Assembly: GCA_009993955.1 (NCBI GenBank) | Contig: JAACSL010000038.1 | Location: forward strand, 1 to 44,011 | DNA: 44,011 nt | Direction: 5' to 3' | DNA from: Paraglaciecola sp. | GTDB lineage: Bacteria; Pseudomonadota; Gammaproteobacteria; Enterobacterales; Alteromonadaceae | Shown here: positions 7,110 through 14,914 of the stretch, in pieces | Layout: each line of letters opens with the position of its first letter | How positions within the stretch are numbered: position 1 is the stretch's first letter | Position numbers and translations under genes: made by a program | Notes under the pieces: model-generated | The model's input: only the letters and a program-made list of their open reading frames with translations | Told to the model about the DNA's origin: nothing | The model's database searches: none

Positions 7110-7207
7110 TTACCATTCCTACGCCGGTATTATCCGGATCAGGTGTAAGGGTTCTTGCCAATCACGTATAAAATATGGCAAATCTCAGCCTTTCGGCACC
7201 CCTTGGT
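7110..7207 (-). ncRNA. TPP riboswitch (THI element)
   Basis: The minus strand shows the conserved TPP aptamer parts in order: GGGGTGCC, then GGCTGAGA (thi-box, plus 7183-7190), an AACCCTT segment, ACCTGATCCGGATAATACC and GGCGTAGGAA. These form the pyrimidine- and pyrophosphate-binding arms. It lies in the 5' leader of the TonB receptor gene, oriented with it, so the four-gene cluster should be repressed when thiamine pyrophosphate is plentiful. Confidence 0.96.
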
Positions 7208-7210
7208 TGA

Positions 7211-7231
7211 GCGCTGTGGTGTTCACAGCGC
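7211..7231. repeat. GC-rich hairpin upstream of riboswitch
   Basis: GCGCTGTG and CACAGCGC form a perfect 8-bp stem with a five-base loop, just 5' of the riboswitch aptamer on the minus strand and 3' of the lipoprotein gene. There is no adjoining T-run on either strand, so I do not call it an intrinsic terminator. It may cap the 5' end of the riboswitch transcript or slow polymerase. Confidence 0.5.
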
Positions 7232-7289
7232 GCTAGGAGTCTAGCAGGATTTTTACATGAACAAAACGATGATTAAGGGTTTTATGTTA

Positions 7290-8153
7290 TTAATGTAGAC
7301 GTAACTTGGCGAGCTTGTGGGTAGAAAACACAGAGGATTCCTGACTGATCCAAACATCGCCTTGTGGATCCACACACACCCCCTCCACCTGATTAAAACC
7401 CGGTAGAAGCCAAGAAGACAACACACTATAATCTTCATCAAGCAAGGCCATAAACGGACTAAAGTTGCCAAATCCTACGATGTTGTAGCCAACCACAATA
7501 AAATGTTTGTGACGGCTATCGTAATCCACCCCAGTGATCACACCCGGTAAGCCTCCTAATAATTTTACCGGTGTAACACGCTGTTTTTTATCGCTTTTAT
7601 TTAACTCATAGATGCGAGCTACTTGGGTTTTCCAGCTCTTCGAAAATAATACCAACTTTGCGCCGACACTCACCAAGGCTTCGCCGTCAAAGTCGTGTTT
7701 GAGGTACTCATTTTTGTCAGGATCATTGCCATCGTAAGAAACTTTTAAGGTGCGGACGACTTTTTCAGACGCACTGCTTTTGTCAACCACTTGGATATCT
7801 ACACTGCTGCGCTTACCTTTATTGTTGCCGATGTCACCTACATAAAAAAACTGCTCGTCACCGGTAATTGATTCCCAATCTTGGTTTTTCTGCAAACGCC
7901 GTTGGTGCATGATCTCGCCGCGTTGATTTAACTGATAAATCACGGGGTCATTGCCAGAGTCGTTGATACTGTAAATCGAATCTGCATCAGGGCAATATAA
8001 ACCCGAGGTCTCATTTAGCTCAGCTGGCAAGCTATATTCCACCACAACCTCATAATCTGGATATTCAGAGGTACTTGATTGGCACGCACTGATGAAAGCA
8101 AATGCCAACAAAGTACAGATTTTTATCAACATCGCGGTATTGGTAAGGCGCAT
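7290..8153 (-). CDS. Lipoprotein with beta-propeller-like repeats
   Basis: A 287-residue exported lipoprotein. Its signal ends in the lipobox ISAC with the lipidated Cys at residue 24; a second Met at residue 8 could be the true start. The mature part has repeated strand patterns: ETSGLYCPDADSIYSINDSGN, ITGDEQFFYVGDIGNN, FDGEALVS, ITGVDYDSRHKHFIVVGY and VEGVCVDPQGDVWISQES. These are like esterase-like phytase or SdiA-regulated propeller proteins (the DSGN, EGV and GDIGNN motifs). It is likely anchored in the outer or inner membrane. The ATG follows TGGAA. It stands alone between the thiamine operon and a thioesterase on the same strand. Enzymatic activity is not established. Confidence 0.65.
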   Translation of the reverse strand: MRLTNTAMLIKICTLLAFAFISACQSSTSEYPDYEVVVEYSLPAELNETSGLYCPDADSIYSINDSGNDPVIYQLNQRGEIMHQRRLQKNQDWESITGDEQFFYVGDIGNNKGKRSSVDIQVVDKSSASEKVVRTLKVSYDGNDPDKNEYLKHDFDGEALVSVGAKLVLFSKSWKTQVARIYELNKSDKKQRVTPVKLLGGLPGVITGVDYDSRHKHFIVVGYNIVGFGNFSPFMALLDEDYSVLSSWLLPGFNQVEGVCVDPQGDVWISQESSVFSTHKLAKLRLH

Positions 8154-8225
8154 TGTGTTTTTCCATTTTCATTGTAGGACGTTGATCTATCGATGATCCA
8201 AGCGCCTGTCGGTTAGCGAACTTAG

Positions 8226-8633
8226 CTAGATTAACTTACTGATTTCCGTTTGTGTTTGGATTTCTAATTCTTCTAAGGTTTTGCCATGGGGTATGGGTAA
8301 ACGGGATTGTGGATCCACTTTGACAAAAACAATGTCATCGGCAAAACAGATGGTTTTTTTAGTGATCTTATTGCGCACCAAACAACTTACGGTAATCGAT
8401 GTCACCCCAAGTTTTTTAGTCGCCAAACCAAATTCCACTACATCACCCACCATGGCAGGCGACTCAAAGGTGATTTCGCCAATGTGTTTGGTCACCAGCA
8501 CGTTGGTCTCGAGTTGACAGATTGCATAAATTGCCGCCTCTTCATCAATCCATTCGAGTGCGCGACCGCCAAATAGCGAGTTAGCGTAGTTCAAATCATT
8601 GGGCATGACTAATCGACGAGATAAAAAGCGCAT
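8226..8633 (-). CDS. Hotdog-fold acyl-CoA thioesterase
   Basis: A 135-residue single hotdog-domain protein that probably hydrolyses acyl-CoA thioesters in the cytoplasm. The start has the family motif: MPNDLNYANSLFGGRALEWIDEEAA (residues 10-34), with the Asn, GG and the Asp30-Glu31 pair of the YciA/BFIT-type active site. It is followed by strands HIGEITFESPAMVGDVVEF and VSCLVRNK. The ATG is preceded by AAGGAA at good spacing. It lies divergent to tmcA across a 64-base gap that must hold both promoters. Substrate chain length cannot be told. Confidence 0.82.
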   Translation of the reverse strand: MRFLSRRLVMPNDLNYANSLFGGRALEWIDEEAAIYAICQLETNVLVTKHIGEITFESPAMVGDVVEFGLATKKLGVTSITVSCLVRNKITKKTICFADDIVFVKVDPQSRLPIPHGKTLEELEIQTQTEISKLI

Positions 8634-8697
8634 TGGTATTCCTTGTTAAACTGCATACACTATTGGCACTTATTATACATGGTAGTGCTGTAAAAAA

Positions 8698-10824
8698 GTG
8701 AATTTATACCAACACTTAGGTCTTTGGCTTGAAGCGAGACAAGGGCAAATTTGCCATCGTCAGCTACTGCTGGTGAGCGGGCCGCAAGCGTGGACAGAAG
8801 ACCAAGCCATAAAACTGACTGAAGGCGCTGGCTCCTCATTATGGCTGGGTGAAAAACGTAACACCCGCAGCACCATAAGTAATCAATCTTATCAGGGGTT
8901 TTTAGGCCAAGAAGTAGCCATGGTTGTTTACAATGCCCACAGTGGTTTTCGGGCAAATGCAGCCATGGCAGTCAGTGGCATGGTGCAAGCTGGGGGCTTG
9001 ATGGTGGTGTTGTGCCCTCCCCTCGACACTTGGCCATCAACACCTGATCCAGAGTGGCAGAAGCGTATTTCCTTTGGTTTTGTTGAAAAATTGCAACAAA
9101 GTTTATTTATCCAAGCCCTCATTAAACAAACTGCCAGCGACCAATCTGTTGCGGTGCTAACGCCCACCGCGTTTCGTGGCACGATATGTACGGTCAATCA
9201 GTGCTCAGACGATACGCATATTTGCACTACTAACCAATACACCCCTAGCGCCGAACAACACCAAGCCATTCAGCGTATTTATAGTGTTGCAACTGGCCAT
9301 CGACACAGACCTTTTGTTCTTAGCGCTGACAGGGGCAGAGGTAAATCTTCCGCCATCGGCATGGCCGCTGGGCAACTCATCCAGCAACGTGGTTTGCAGA
9401 TAGTGGTGACGGCTCCTGCACTGAGAACTGTGGAGCAAGTATTCAAACATGCACAGTTGTTGTTGCCAAAGGCAGAACGATCTCGGTCAGCCATCACAGC
9501 TAACAAAGGGTCACTGCGCTTCATTGCCCCAGATGAACTATTGCTCAGTCGGCCAACACTGGATGTATTGCTTATCGATGAAGCGGCAGCCTTACCGACA
9601 CACGTGGTGATTGCGCTGCTTGAACACTATCCAAGAGTCGTGCTGTGCACGACCTTACATGGCTATGAAGGTAGCGGTCGTGGTTTTGAATTACGCGTAA
9701 AAGCCTATTTGCAAACACACAAAACCCAGTGGCGCGCCTTGCATTTATCGCAGCCCTTACGCTGGTGCGCCGACGATTGCCTTGAGGCGTTTTGGTTTGA
9801 TCTCATGTTGATGCAAGAAGAACGACACGCCCTGCCTTGCTCTACTGACGCGCTGACCGTGGTGGAAATACAAAAACAACAACTGTTGGATGACCGCAAA
9901 CTTGCTCGACAGATCTTTCAATTGTTAGTCAGTGCACATTACCAAACCAGTCCAGATGATTTAATGAGGCTTTATGATGCCCCAGAGCAACATTGTTTTA
10001 CATTGATGCAAGGCAAGCTAGTCCTAGGTGTAGCGCTGGTGTTAGAGGAAGGTGGAGAGCTACTAACACCGCTAGCCAACGATATCGCCGGCGGCAAACG
10101 GCGTGTAAACGGGCATTTATTGGCGCAACAATTAAGTTTTCATGCTGCCCAAGCAGACTATTGTCAATTCACACAATGGCGTATCAGTCGTATTGCCATC
10201 GCGCCTGAACATCAACGCCAAGGCCATGGCACACGTTTGCTGCGGGCAGTGTTAGAAAAAGCGGCATCATTAAAACGTGATGCAGTGAGCACGGCGTTTG
10301 GGGCAAACTTGGATTTATTATCGTTTTGGCAGCGGGCTGGCTTTCAATTCGCCAATCTTGGCCTACAGGCAGAAGTATCAAGCGGCGAACATAGTGGTCA
10401 ATGGGTTTTCCCTCTTTCATCTGCCGCGCAAAAAAGTGTGCAATATATTCAACAACAAGGCATTGCAGATGTGGCATTTCACAGTGATAAATCGCTTTCA
10501 AGCCTAGCACCAAGATTGTTAAGCGAGCTGCTACGTCAACATCATCAAACGACAGAATTCACGCAATTAAACTACGTTGAACAGTTTATCGCTAAATCTA
10601 GGTCTTTTGGACATTGCCAACGTGTGTTACGTGAGTTTATTTTGCAGCGTATGCCGCAAGTCTGTCATTTGCCATCTCAACTACATGATGTGCTGGTATT
10701 GGTGTTACTGCAGGGTAAACCTTATCAATATGTGGGCGATTATTTGCGCCTCACTGGCAAACAACAAATAGAACAGTGCATGCGTGATGCGCTGCTGCAA
10801 TTAATACGTAGCTCAGGTGAGTAA
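8698..10824 (+). CDS. tmcA: tRNA(Met) cytidine acetyltransferase
   Basis: TmcA makes N4-acetylcytidine at the wobble C34 of elongator tRNA-Met, using acetyl-CoA and ATP to keep AUG decoding accurate. The 708 residues are slightly longer than E. coli TmcA (671). They include an N-terminal DUF1726-like domain, a RecA-like helicase domain with Walker A RGRGKSS (about 212-218) and Walker B LLIDEAAALP (about 291-300), a GNAT domain with IAIAPEHQRQGHG (about 499-511), and a C-terminal tRNA-binding tail. The start is a GTG at 8698; no upstream Met is in frame. It is divergent from a thioesterase and is followed by a small unrelated gene. Confidence 0.95.
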   Translation: MNLYQHLGLWLEARQGQICHRQLLLVSGPQAWTEDQAIKLTEGAGSSLWLGEKRNTRSTISNQSYQGFLGQEVAMVVYNAHSGFRANAAMAVSGMVQAGGLMVVLCPPLDTWPSTPDPEWQKRISFGFVEKLQQSLFIQALIKQTASDQSVAVLTPTAFRGTICTVNQCSDDTHICTTNQYTPSAEQHQAIQRIYSVATGHRHRPFVLSADRGRGKSSAIGMAAGQLIQQRGLQIVVTAPALRTVEQVFKHAQLLLPKAERSRSAITANKGSLRFIAPDELLLSRPTLDVLLIDEAAALPTHVVIALLEHYPRVVLCTTLHGYEGSGRGFELRVKAYLQTHKTQWRALHLSQPLRWCADDCLEAFWFDLMLMQEERHALPCSTDALTVVEIQKQQLLDDRKLARQIFQLLVSAHYQTSPDDLMRLYDAPEQHCFTLMQGKLVLGVALVLEEGGELLTPLANDIAGGKRRVNGHLLAQQLSFHAAQADYCQFTQWRISRIAIAPEHQRQGHGTRLLRAVLEKAASLKRDAVSTAFGANLDLLSFWQRAGFQFANLGLQAEVSSGEHSGQWVFPLSSAAQKSVQYIQQQGIADVAFHSDKSLSSLAPRLLSELLRQHHQTTEFTQLNYVEQFIAKSRSFGHCQRVLREFILQRMPQVCHLPSQLHDVLVLVLLQGKPYQYVGDYLRLTGKQQIEQCMRDALLQLIRSSGE

Positions 10825-10933
10825 ATTTGCTATTATTGTAGCCAGCATTTGGCAAAACAATGACCCTAAGCGCGGCACTGGATAAAAACAGCGCGCTAAA
10901 AACTGCGCATTTCACATCAAGCGTTTTGGATCT

Positions 10934-11338
10934 ATGTTATATGTTCGCCTGCATGGTGTGTGGTCAACACAGTTGGACTTAGCCTACCTCTCTGAATTAG
11001 CAGAGACTATCCGAGGCATGCGGGGGCAATCTTGGTCGATGATCGTCGATATGCGAGAGTGGGTTGTACCCGAAGCAGCAAAAGATCCTAAATACAATGT
11101 TGACCTTGATAGTCGAAACCAAAAAGCCGAAGTTTGGTTAGTTGATCATATTGATGCACAAACACATTTGTTAGTGCACTTTGAAAATAGACCGCTACAA
11201 CCCAAGCGATTCACCGAGATGGGGCCTTTAGAAGCGTGGTTAACTACTCTGCAAATTAGCCTGCCCGCAGAAATTCACGACGACATCAAGCTGCACACAC
11301 AAGCAAACAGCCATGAAGTGAAAAAGTCGGAGATATAA
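10934..11338 (+). CDS. Small STAS-like protein of unknown function
   Basis: A 134-residue soluble protein with an alternating strand-helix pattern: VRLHGVWS strand, LAYLSELAETIRGMRG helix, WSMIVDMREWV strand, a central variable loop, HLLVHFENR strand and LEAWLTTLQI helix. This is reminiscent of STAS/SpoIIAA-like domains, in which a phrase like ALLVDLREW is common, but the match is only by eye. It has no signal peptide or membrane segment, and its charged C-terminal tail looks disordered. ATG follows TTGGATCT. It stands 109 bases after tmcA and before a strong hairpin terminator. No partner kinase or transporter is nearby. Confidence 0.5.
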   Translation: MLYVRLHGVWSTQLDLAYLSELAETIRGMRGQSWSMIVDMREWVVPEAAKDPKYNVDLDSRNQKAEVWLVDHIDAQTHLLVHFENRPLQPKRFTEMGPLEAWLTTLQISLPAEIHDDIKLHTQANSHEVKKSEI

Positions 11339-11431
11339 AGACTCACCTTATCGCATTGATTAATCAACGAGCTTGGAACAATTGGCTGATTATTGATATT
11401 TACCGCATCAACCTCGATGATTTTTACCCAT

Positions 11432-11465
11432 AAAAAAACCGCATCATTGCTGATGCGGTTTGTTT
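11432..11465 (-). terminator. Bidirectional terminator after tRNA operon
   Basis: AAACCGCATCA (11436-11446) pairs perfectly with TGATGCGGTTT (11451-11461) around TTGC. On the minus strand the stem runs into a T-run, ending the Ala-Glu-Glu tRNA operon. On the plus strand it is followed by TGTTTAT and can end the gene at 10934. Confidence 0.85.
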
Positions 11466-11468
11466 ATA

Positions 11469-11544
11469 TGGCGTCCCCAAGGGGATTCGAACCCCTGTTA
11501 CTGCCGTGAAAGGGCGGTGTCCTAGGCCTCTAGACGATGGGGAC
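11469..11544 (-). tRNA. tRNA-Glu (TTC), copy 1
   Basis: 76 bases with encoded CCA. The acceptor stem is GTCCCCA/TGGGGAC, the anticodon loop CTTTCAC carries TTC, and the T-arm contains GGTTCGAATCC. It is identical to the copy at 11699 and is the last gene of the tRNA operon. Confidence 0.96.
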
Positions 11545-11698
11545 AAAAAATCTTTAATCAAAAGCAGGGCTTTTTGCGATTTTCTGACAGTCTGCCGAAA
11601 CAAACCCGTCTAACTATTTATCAACTCATCTAGGCACAAGTTGACTTTCCTTGTTTGACCTTGTTAGGTCTCAGAACACTATCCTATGTCCTGTAATA

Positions 11699-11774
11699 TG
11701 GCGTCCCCAAGGGGATTCGAACCCCTGTTACTGCCGTGAAAGGGCGGTGTCCTAGGCCTCTAGACGATGGGGAC
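11699..11774 (-). tRNA. tRNA-Glu (TTC), copy 2
   Basis: Identical in sequence to the tRNA-Glu at 11469-11544, with encoded CCA and anticodon TTC. It lies between tRNA-Ala and the other tRNA-Glu in one minus-strand operon downstream of the promoter at 12042-12070. Confidence 0.96.
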
Positions 11775-11902
11775 AAAAAACCTTTACCAAAAGCCGTGCT
11801 TTTGCGATTTTCTGATAGCTTGCCGAAGCAAACTCGTCGTAATCTTTTCATATTAATATTAACTAGGCTTAATATTAATGTTCCCTGCGTTACCTATTAA
11901 AT

Positions 11903-11978
<76 letters not shown>

Positions 11979-12041
11979 AACGTTTTTACAAAGCTTTCGC
12001 TTTAAAACTCGTATAGGTGTCGTTCCTTGACAGCGGGGCGC

Positions 12042-12070
12042 ATTCTAGGCATCTGCACTTTTCCTGTCAA
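12042..12070 (-). promoter_or_regulatory. Promoter of tRNA-Ala-Glu-Glu operon
   Basis: On the minus strand a perfect TTGACA (plus 12065-12070) and TAGAAT (plus 12042-12047) are 17 bases apart. They are followed by the GC-rich discriminator GCGCCCC typical of stringently controlled stable-RNA promoters. It sits nine bases after the end of gltX, so the tRNAs have their own promoter. Confidence 0.85.
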
Positions 12071-12078
12071 CGCTTTTT

Positions 12079-13488
12079 TCAGGAATTTTCTCTGTTTGCT
12101 ATATATTCGAGCGCTTTGTTTATACGTTGTTCAATTTGCTCAGGTTTTAACAAATTTAAGGTGAGATCTAAGGATGGTGAATTGCCACTTCCTGTCACCG
12201 CAACACGCAAAGGCATCCCCACTTTCCCCATACCGACTCCAAGCTCTTCTGCTGTTTGATTAATCGCATGATGAATGGATTCGGTATTCCACTCTTTCAA
12301 TCCTGACAGTTTGGCTTGCACCGCAATCAAGGCGTCTTTGGCCACGGGGCGTAAATGTTTTTTCGCCGCGTCAGCATCAAATTCTTCATATGCTTCATAA
12401 AAATAACGACTAATTTGCGCCAATTCTTTTAAGGTTTTCACCCGCTCTGCCTGAATAGTAATGACTGCTTCTAGCGCCGGCCCCTGTGTAAGGTCGATCT
12501 GCTGTTGTGCAAAGTGCCACTGGGCATATTTTGCCACCTCACTTGGCGGGAGACTGCGCATGTAATGCTGATTTAACCATACTAGTTTTTCTGTATTGAA
12601 AGCGGATGCGGACTGGCCGATGTTGTCCAAACTAAATAAGTTAATCATGTCTTCTTTGGAAAATATTTCTTGATCGCCATGCGACCAGCCCAAACGCACT
12701 AAGTAGTTGAGTAAGGCTTGTGGCAGGAACCCATCATCACGGTATTGCATGACACTTACCGCACCATGACGTTTTGATAGCTTCTTACCATCGTCACCCA
12801 AGATCATCGATACATGGGCATACTCAGGAATGGGTGCACCCAGTGCTTGAAGTATATTAATTTGTCGTGGTGTATTGTTGATGTGGTCTTCTCCTCGCAC
12901 CACATGACTCACCCCCATATCCCAGTCATCAACAACCACGCAAAAATTATACGTTGGTACGCCATCAGTGCGCCGTATGATCAAGTCATCGAGTTCGCTA
13001 TTCGCTACTTCAATATCACCACGAATGTGATCTTTGACAACCACAGAGCCAGTTTGTGGTGTTTTAAAACGAATGGCGTAGGGCTGGCCTTGTGGGTGAT
13101 CGGTGCGGTCACGCCATGTGCCTGGATAACGAGGTTTTTCACCCCGCGCCATTTGAGCCTCACGAATGGCATCTAACTCAGCCGCAGGCATAAAACATTT
13201 ATAGGCTTTGCCTTGGGCCAATAACTCATCAATCACTTGGTTATAACGATCAAAGCGTTTGGTTTGATAATAAGGACCTTCATCCCACTCTAAGCCAAGC
13301 CACTGCATACCCTCTAAGATCGCATCAATGGCTTCTTGAGTTGAACGTTCAATATCGGTGTCTTCGATACGTAGAATAAATTTTCCACCCTGACTTTTTG
13401 CATAAAGCCAAGAATACAAAGCGGTGCGAGCACCACCGACGTGGAGAAAACCGGTGGGGCTGGGGGCAAAACGAGTGACCACTGTCAT
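12079..13488 (-). CDS. gltX: Glutamate-tRNA ligase
   Basis: A class I aminoacyl-tRNA synthetase that charges tRNA-Glu. It has 469 residues, the normal bacterial length. The HIGH-equivalent is in [21 protein letters not shown] (residues 7-27), the KMSKS-equivalent is KLSKRHG (about 239-245), the Rossmann-fold glutamate-binding part lies between, and the anticodon-binding helical domain occupies roughly 330-469. The gene lies directly upstream of the tRNA operon that encodes two tRNA-Glu copies, on the same strand. The operon has its own promoter, but read-through could link enzyme and substrate tRNA. The ATG has only a weak ribosome site. Confidence 0.97.
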   Translation of the reverse strand: MTVVTRFAPSPTGFLHVGGARTALYSWLYAKSQGGKFILRIEDTDIERSTQEAIDAILEGMQWLGLEWDEGPYYQTKRFDRYNQVIDELLAQGKAYKCFMPAAELDAIREAQMARGEKPRYPGTWRDRTDHPQGQPYAIRFKTPQTGSVVVKDHIRGDIEVANSELDDLIIRRTDGVPTYNFCVVVDDWDMGVSHVVRGEDHINNTPRQINILQALGAPIPEYAHVSMILGDDGKKLSKRHGAVSVMQYRDDGFLPQALLNYLVRLGWSHGDQEIFSKEDMINLFSLDNIGQSASAFNTEKLVWLNQHYMRSLPPSEVAKYAQWHFAQQQIDLTQGPALEAVITIQAERVKTLKELAQISRYFYEAYEEFDADAAKKHLRPVAKDALIAVQAKLSGLKEWNTESIHHAINQTAEELGVGMGKVGMPLRVAVTGSGNSPSLDLTLNLLKPEQIEQRINKALEYIANRENS

Positions 13489-13662
13489 GAGTAATTAAAT
13501 ATCCATTGCATTAACATTGCGGGCATTTTACCAGTCAATACCACTGAATAAAAAGGCAATCGTTGAATTAAGCAAAATGCCTGAAAATTTGTATGAATAA
13601 GCACCAAAACAAGGTGATGTGACGAGAATTTAAGCACTTAAAGATTATTTTTAACTTTTGTG

Positions 13663-13690
13663 TTGACAGTCTTTTGTGCCTCCCTATAAT
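13663..13690 (+). promoter_or_regulatory. Promoter of tRNA-Val locus
   Basis: Consensus TTGACA (13663-13668) and TATAAT (13685-13690), 16 bases apart, followed by AGCGCCCC, a GC-rich discriminator typical of stringent control of stable RNA. Transcription would start near 13697, run through a decayed tRNA, then two tRNA-Val genes and the 74-bp repeats. Confidence 0.88.
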
Positions 13691-13754
13691 AGCGCCCCAC
13701 TCACCTTTGAGGCGAAAAACACCAAGTTTGTAGCGTCAAAGTAGAGAGAAATTT

Positions 13755-13838
13755 GCACACTTAGCTTAGTTGGAATAAAGAGAAAACATCGCCACTCTTT
13801 ACTCAGTACAGGCAGGGGTCACAGGTTCAAACTACTGG
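13755..13838 (+). pseudogene. Decayed tRNA-Val remnant
   Basis: The segment contains recognisable pieces of the downstream tRNA-Val in the same order: CACTTAGCTTAGTTGG (D-arm), CATCGCC and TTTAC (anticodon arm and TAC), GGCAGGGGTCAC (variable region) and GGTTCAAACTACTG (T-arm). Insertions and mismatches destroy the cloverleaf and the acceptor stem. It lies in the leader of the same transcript, so it looks like an old third copy. Confidence 0.6.
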
Positions 13839-13872
13839 TTTGATCATGTGTAGCAGATTAAAAACGAAATTT

Positions 13873-13948
13873 GGACGCTTAGCTCAGTTGGGAGAGCATC
13901 GCCCTTACAAGGCGGGGGTCACTGGTTCAAGCCCAGTAGCGTCCACCA
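13873..13948 (+). tRNA. tRNA-Val (TAC), copy 1
   Basis: 76 bases including CCA. The acceptor stem is GGACGCT/AGCGTCC, the D-arm contains AGCTCAGTTGGGA, the anticodon loop is CTTACAA with anticodon TAC, and the T-arm is CTGGTTCAAGCCCAG. It is identical to the next copy, 27 bases downstream. Confidence 0.96.
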
Positions 13949-13975
13949 AATTTTGTTTTCAAAAATCAATATCCC

Positions 13976-14051
13976 GGACGCTTAGCTCAGTTGGGAGAGC
14001 ATCGCCCTTACAAGGCGGGGGTCACTGGTTCAAGCCCAGTAGCGTCCACCA
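13976..14051 (+). tRNA. tRNA-Val (TAC), copy 2
   Basis: Identical to the copy at 13873-13948. Its 3' CCA is followed directly by the first of four 74-bp repeats, each of which ends in a copy of this tRNA's 3' terminus. Confidence 0.96.
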
Positions 14052-14347
14052 CTTCAGAATTATCAATTCCATTGAAAAGAATACTGGTTCAAGTCCTTCA
14101 GACCGAACCACAGTAGCGTCCACCACTTCCAAATTATCAATTCCACTGAAAATAATACTGGTTCAAATCCTTCAGACCGAACCACAGTAGCGTCCACCAC
14201 TTCCAAATTATCAATTCCACTGAAAATAATACTGGTTCAAGTCCTTCAGACCGAACCGCAGCAGCGTCCACCACATCCGAGTTATCAATTTCACTAAAAA
14301 GAATACTGGTTCAAGTCCTTCAGACCGAACCACAGCAGCGTCCACCA
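14052..14347 (+). repeat. Four 74-bp repeats ending in tRNA-Val 3' ends
   Basis: Exactly four units of 74 bases (14052-14125, 14126-14199, 14200-14273, 14274-14347) follow tRNA-Val without a gap. They differ by a few substitutions and no length changes, and a decayed fifth start follows to about 14370. Each unit holds ACTGGTTCAA, a short insert able to form a hairpin (GGTTC with GAACC), then CAGTAGCGTCCACCA or CAGCAGCGTCCACCA, the last 15 bases of the tRNA. The layout recalls the E. coli tyrT repeats (rtT RNA). Processing after each CCA could release small RNAs; that is inference. Confidence 0.9.
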
Positions 14348-14439
14348 CTTTCGAATTATCGTTCCACAAAAACACGTAATATTCCTTTCCTGCAACATCG
14401 GTAGCGCTAGCTAGCTTTATCCAAGTGAGCTGCCTTTTT

Positions 14440-14898
14440 CTACACTGTTAAAAAATAACCTAGATAGCCATCTTGTTTATAGCCCATTGATTCATATAGC
14501 TTTTGCGCACGAGTATTATTTGGAGCAGTTTGTAAAAACACGCCTTTTGCCTCGGTTTGTCGGGCGAAGGCACTTGCTTGATTGAGCAATAACGAACCAA
14601 CGCCCTGCCCTCTATACTTTTGCTGAACGTATAGGTCGTTAAGGGTCCAAATTGCTTGCGCAGAAACAGACGAAAAACCCGGGTACAGTTGCGTAAATCC
14701 GACAAAGTCTTGACCACAACTCACCGCAAAAACAACCGATTGGTTCTGCGAGATACGTGCACTTAAAAAATCCAGTGCCAACTTGACATCACTATTCTGC
14801 GCGTAAAACTGCCGATACTCATCAAGCAAAGGCGCAATCACAGACACCTTATCTAGCCCAATCCGCCATAAACCAAATAAATCAGTCTGGTCTAGCAC
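14440..14898 (-). CDS. GNAT-family N-acetyltransferase
   Basis: A cytoplasmic acetyl-CoA-dependent acetyltransferase of unknown substrate. The GNAT core starts around VSVIAPLLDEYRQFY. It has the strand FVGFTQLYPGFSSVS, the acetyl-CoA motif LYVQQKYRGQGVGSLLL and the ending NTRAQKLYESMGYKQDG. I placed the start at a GTG (14898), which gives 152 residues and avoids the preceding gene. An ATG at 14961 in the same frame would add 21 residues that overlap the end of the gamma-glutamyltransferase gene by 47 bases and do not look like part of the fold. Neither start has a strong ribosome site. It probably follows ggt in one transcript. Confidence 0.8.
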   Translation of the reverse strand: MLDQTDLFGLWRIGLDKVSVIAPLLDEYRQFYAQNSDVKLALDFLSARISQNQSVVFAVSCGQDFVGFTQLYPGFSSVSAQAIWTLNDLYVQQKYRGQGVGSLLLNQASAFARQTEAKGVFLQTAPNNTRAQKLYESMGYKQDGYLGYFLTV

Positions 14899-14914
14899 TA
14901 ATGAAGTCTGGGAG

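Larger units (their letters stand above)
11469..11840 (-). repeat. 230-bp tandem duplication carrying tRNA-Glu
   Basis: The two tRNA-Glu genes start exactly 230 bases apart. The sequence 5' of each (plus 11545-11610 and 11775-11840) is also similar, sharing stretches such as TTTTGCGATTTTCTGA and TGCCGAA. The duplicated unit is therefore tRNA plus leader, not the tRNA alone. The flanks have diverged while the tRNAs stayed identical. Confidence 0.8.

Noticed and set aside
7211-7231. Intrinsic terminator of the lipoprotein gene
   Set aside because: The hairpin is strong but lacks a T-run on either strand, so it is listed only as a repeat.
13840-14190. Open reading frame of 116 codons across the tRNA-Val genes
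   Set aside because: It translates the two tRNAs and their repeats; the peptide with RLAQLGEHRPYKAGVTGSSPV is a well-known artefact of translating tRNA-Val-like sequence.
14052-14347. CRISPR array
   Set aside because: The units are tandem and fully repeated with no variable spacers, each includes tRNA 3' sequence, and no cas gene is present.
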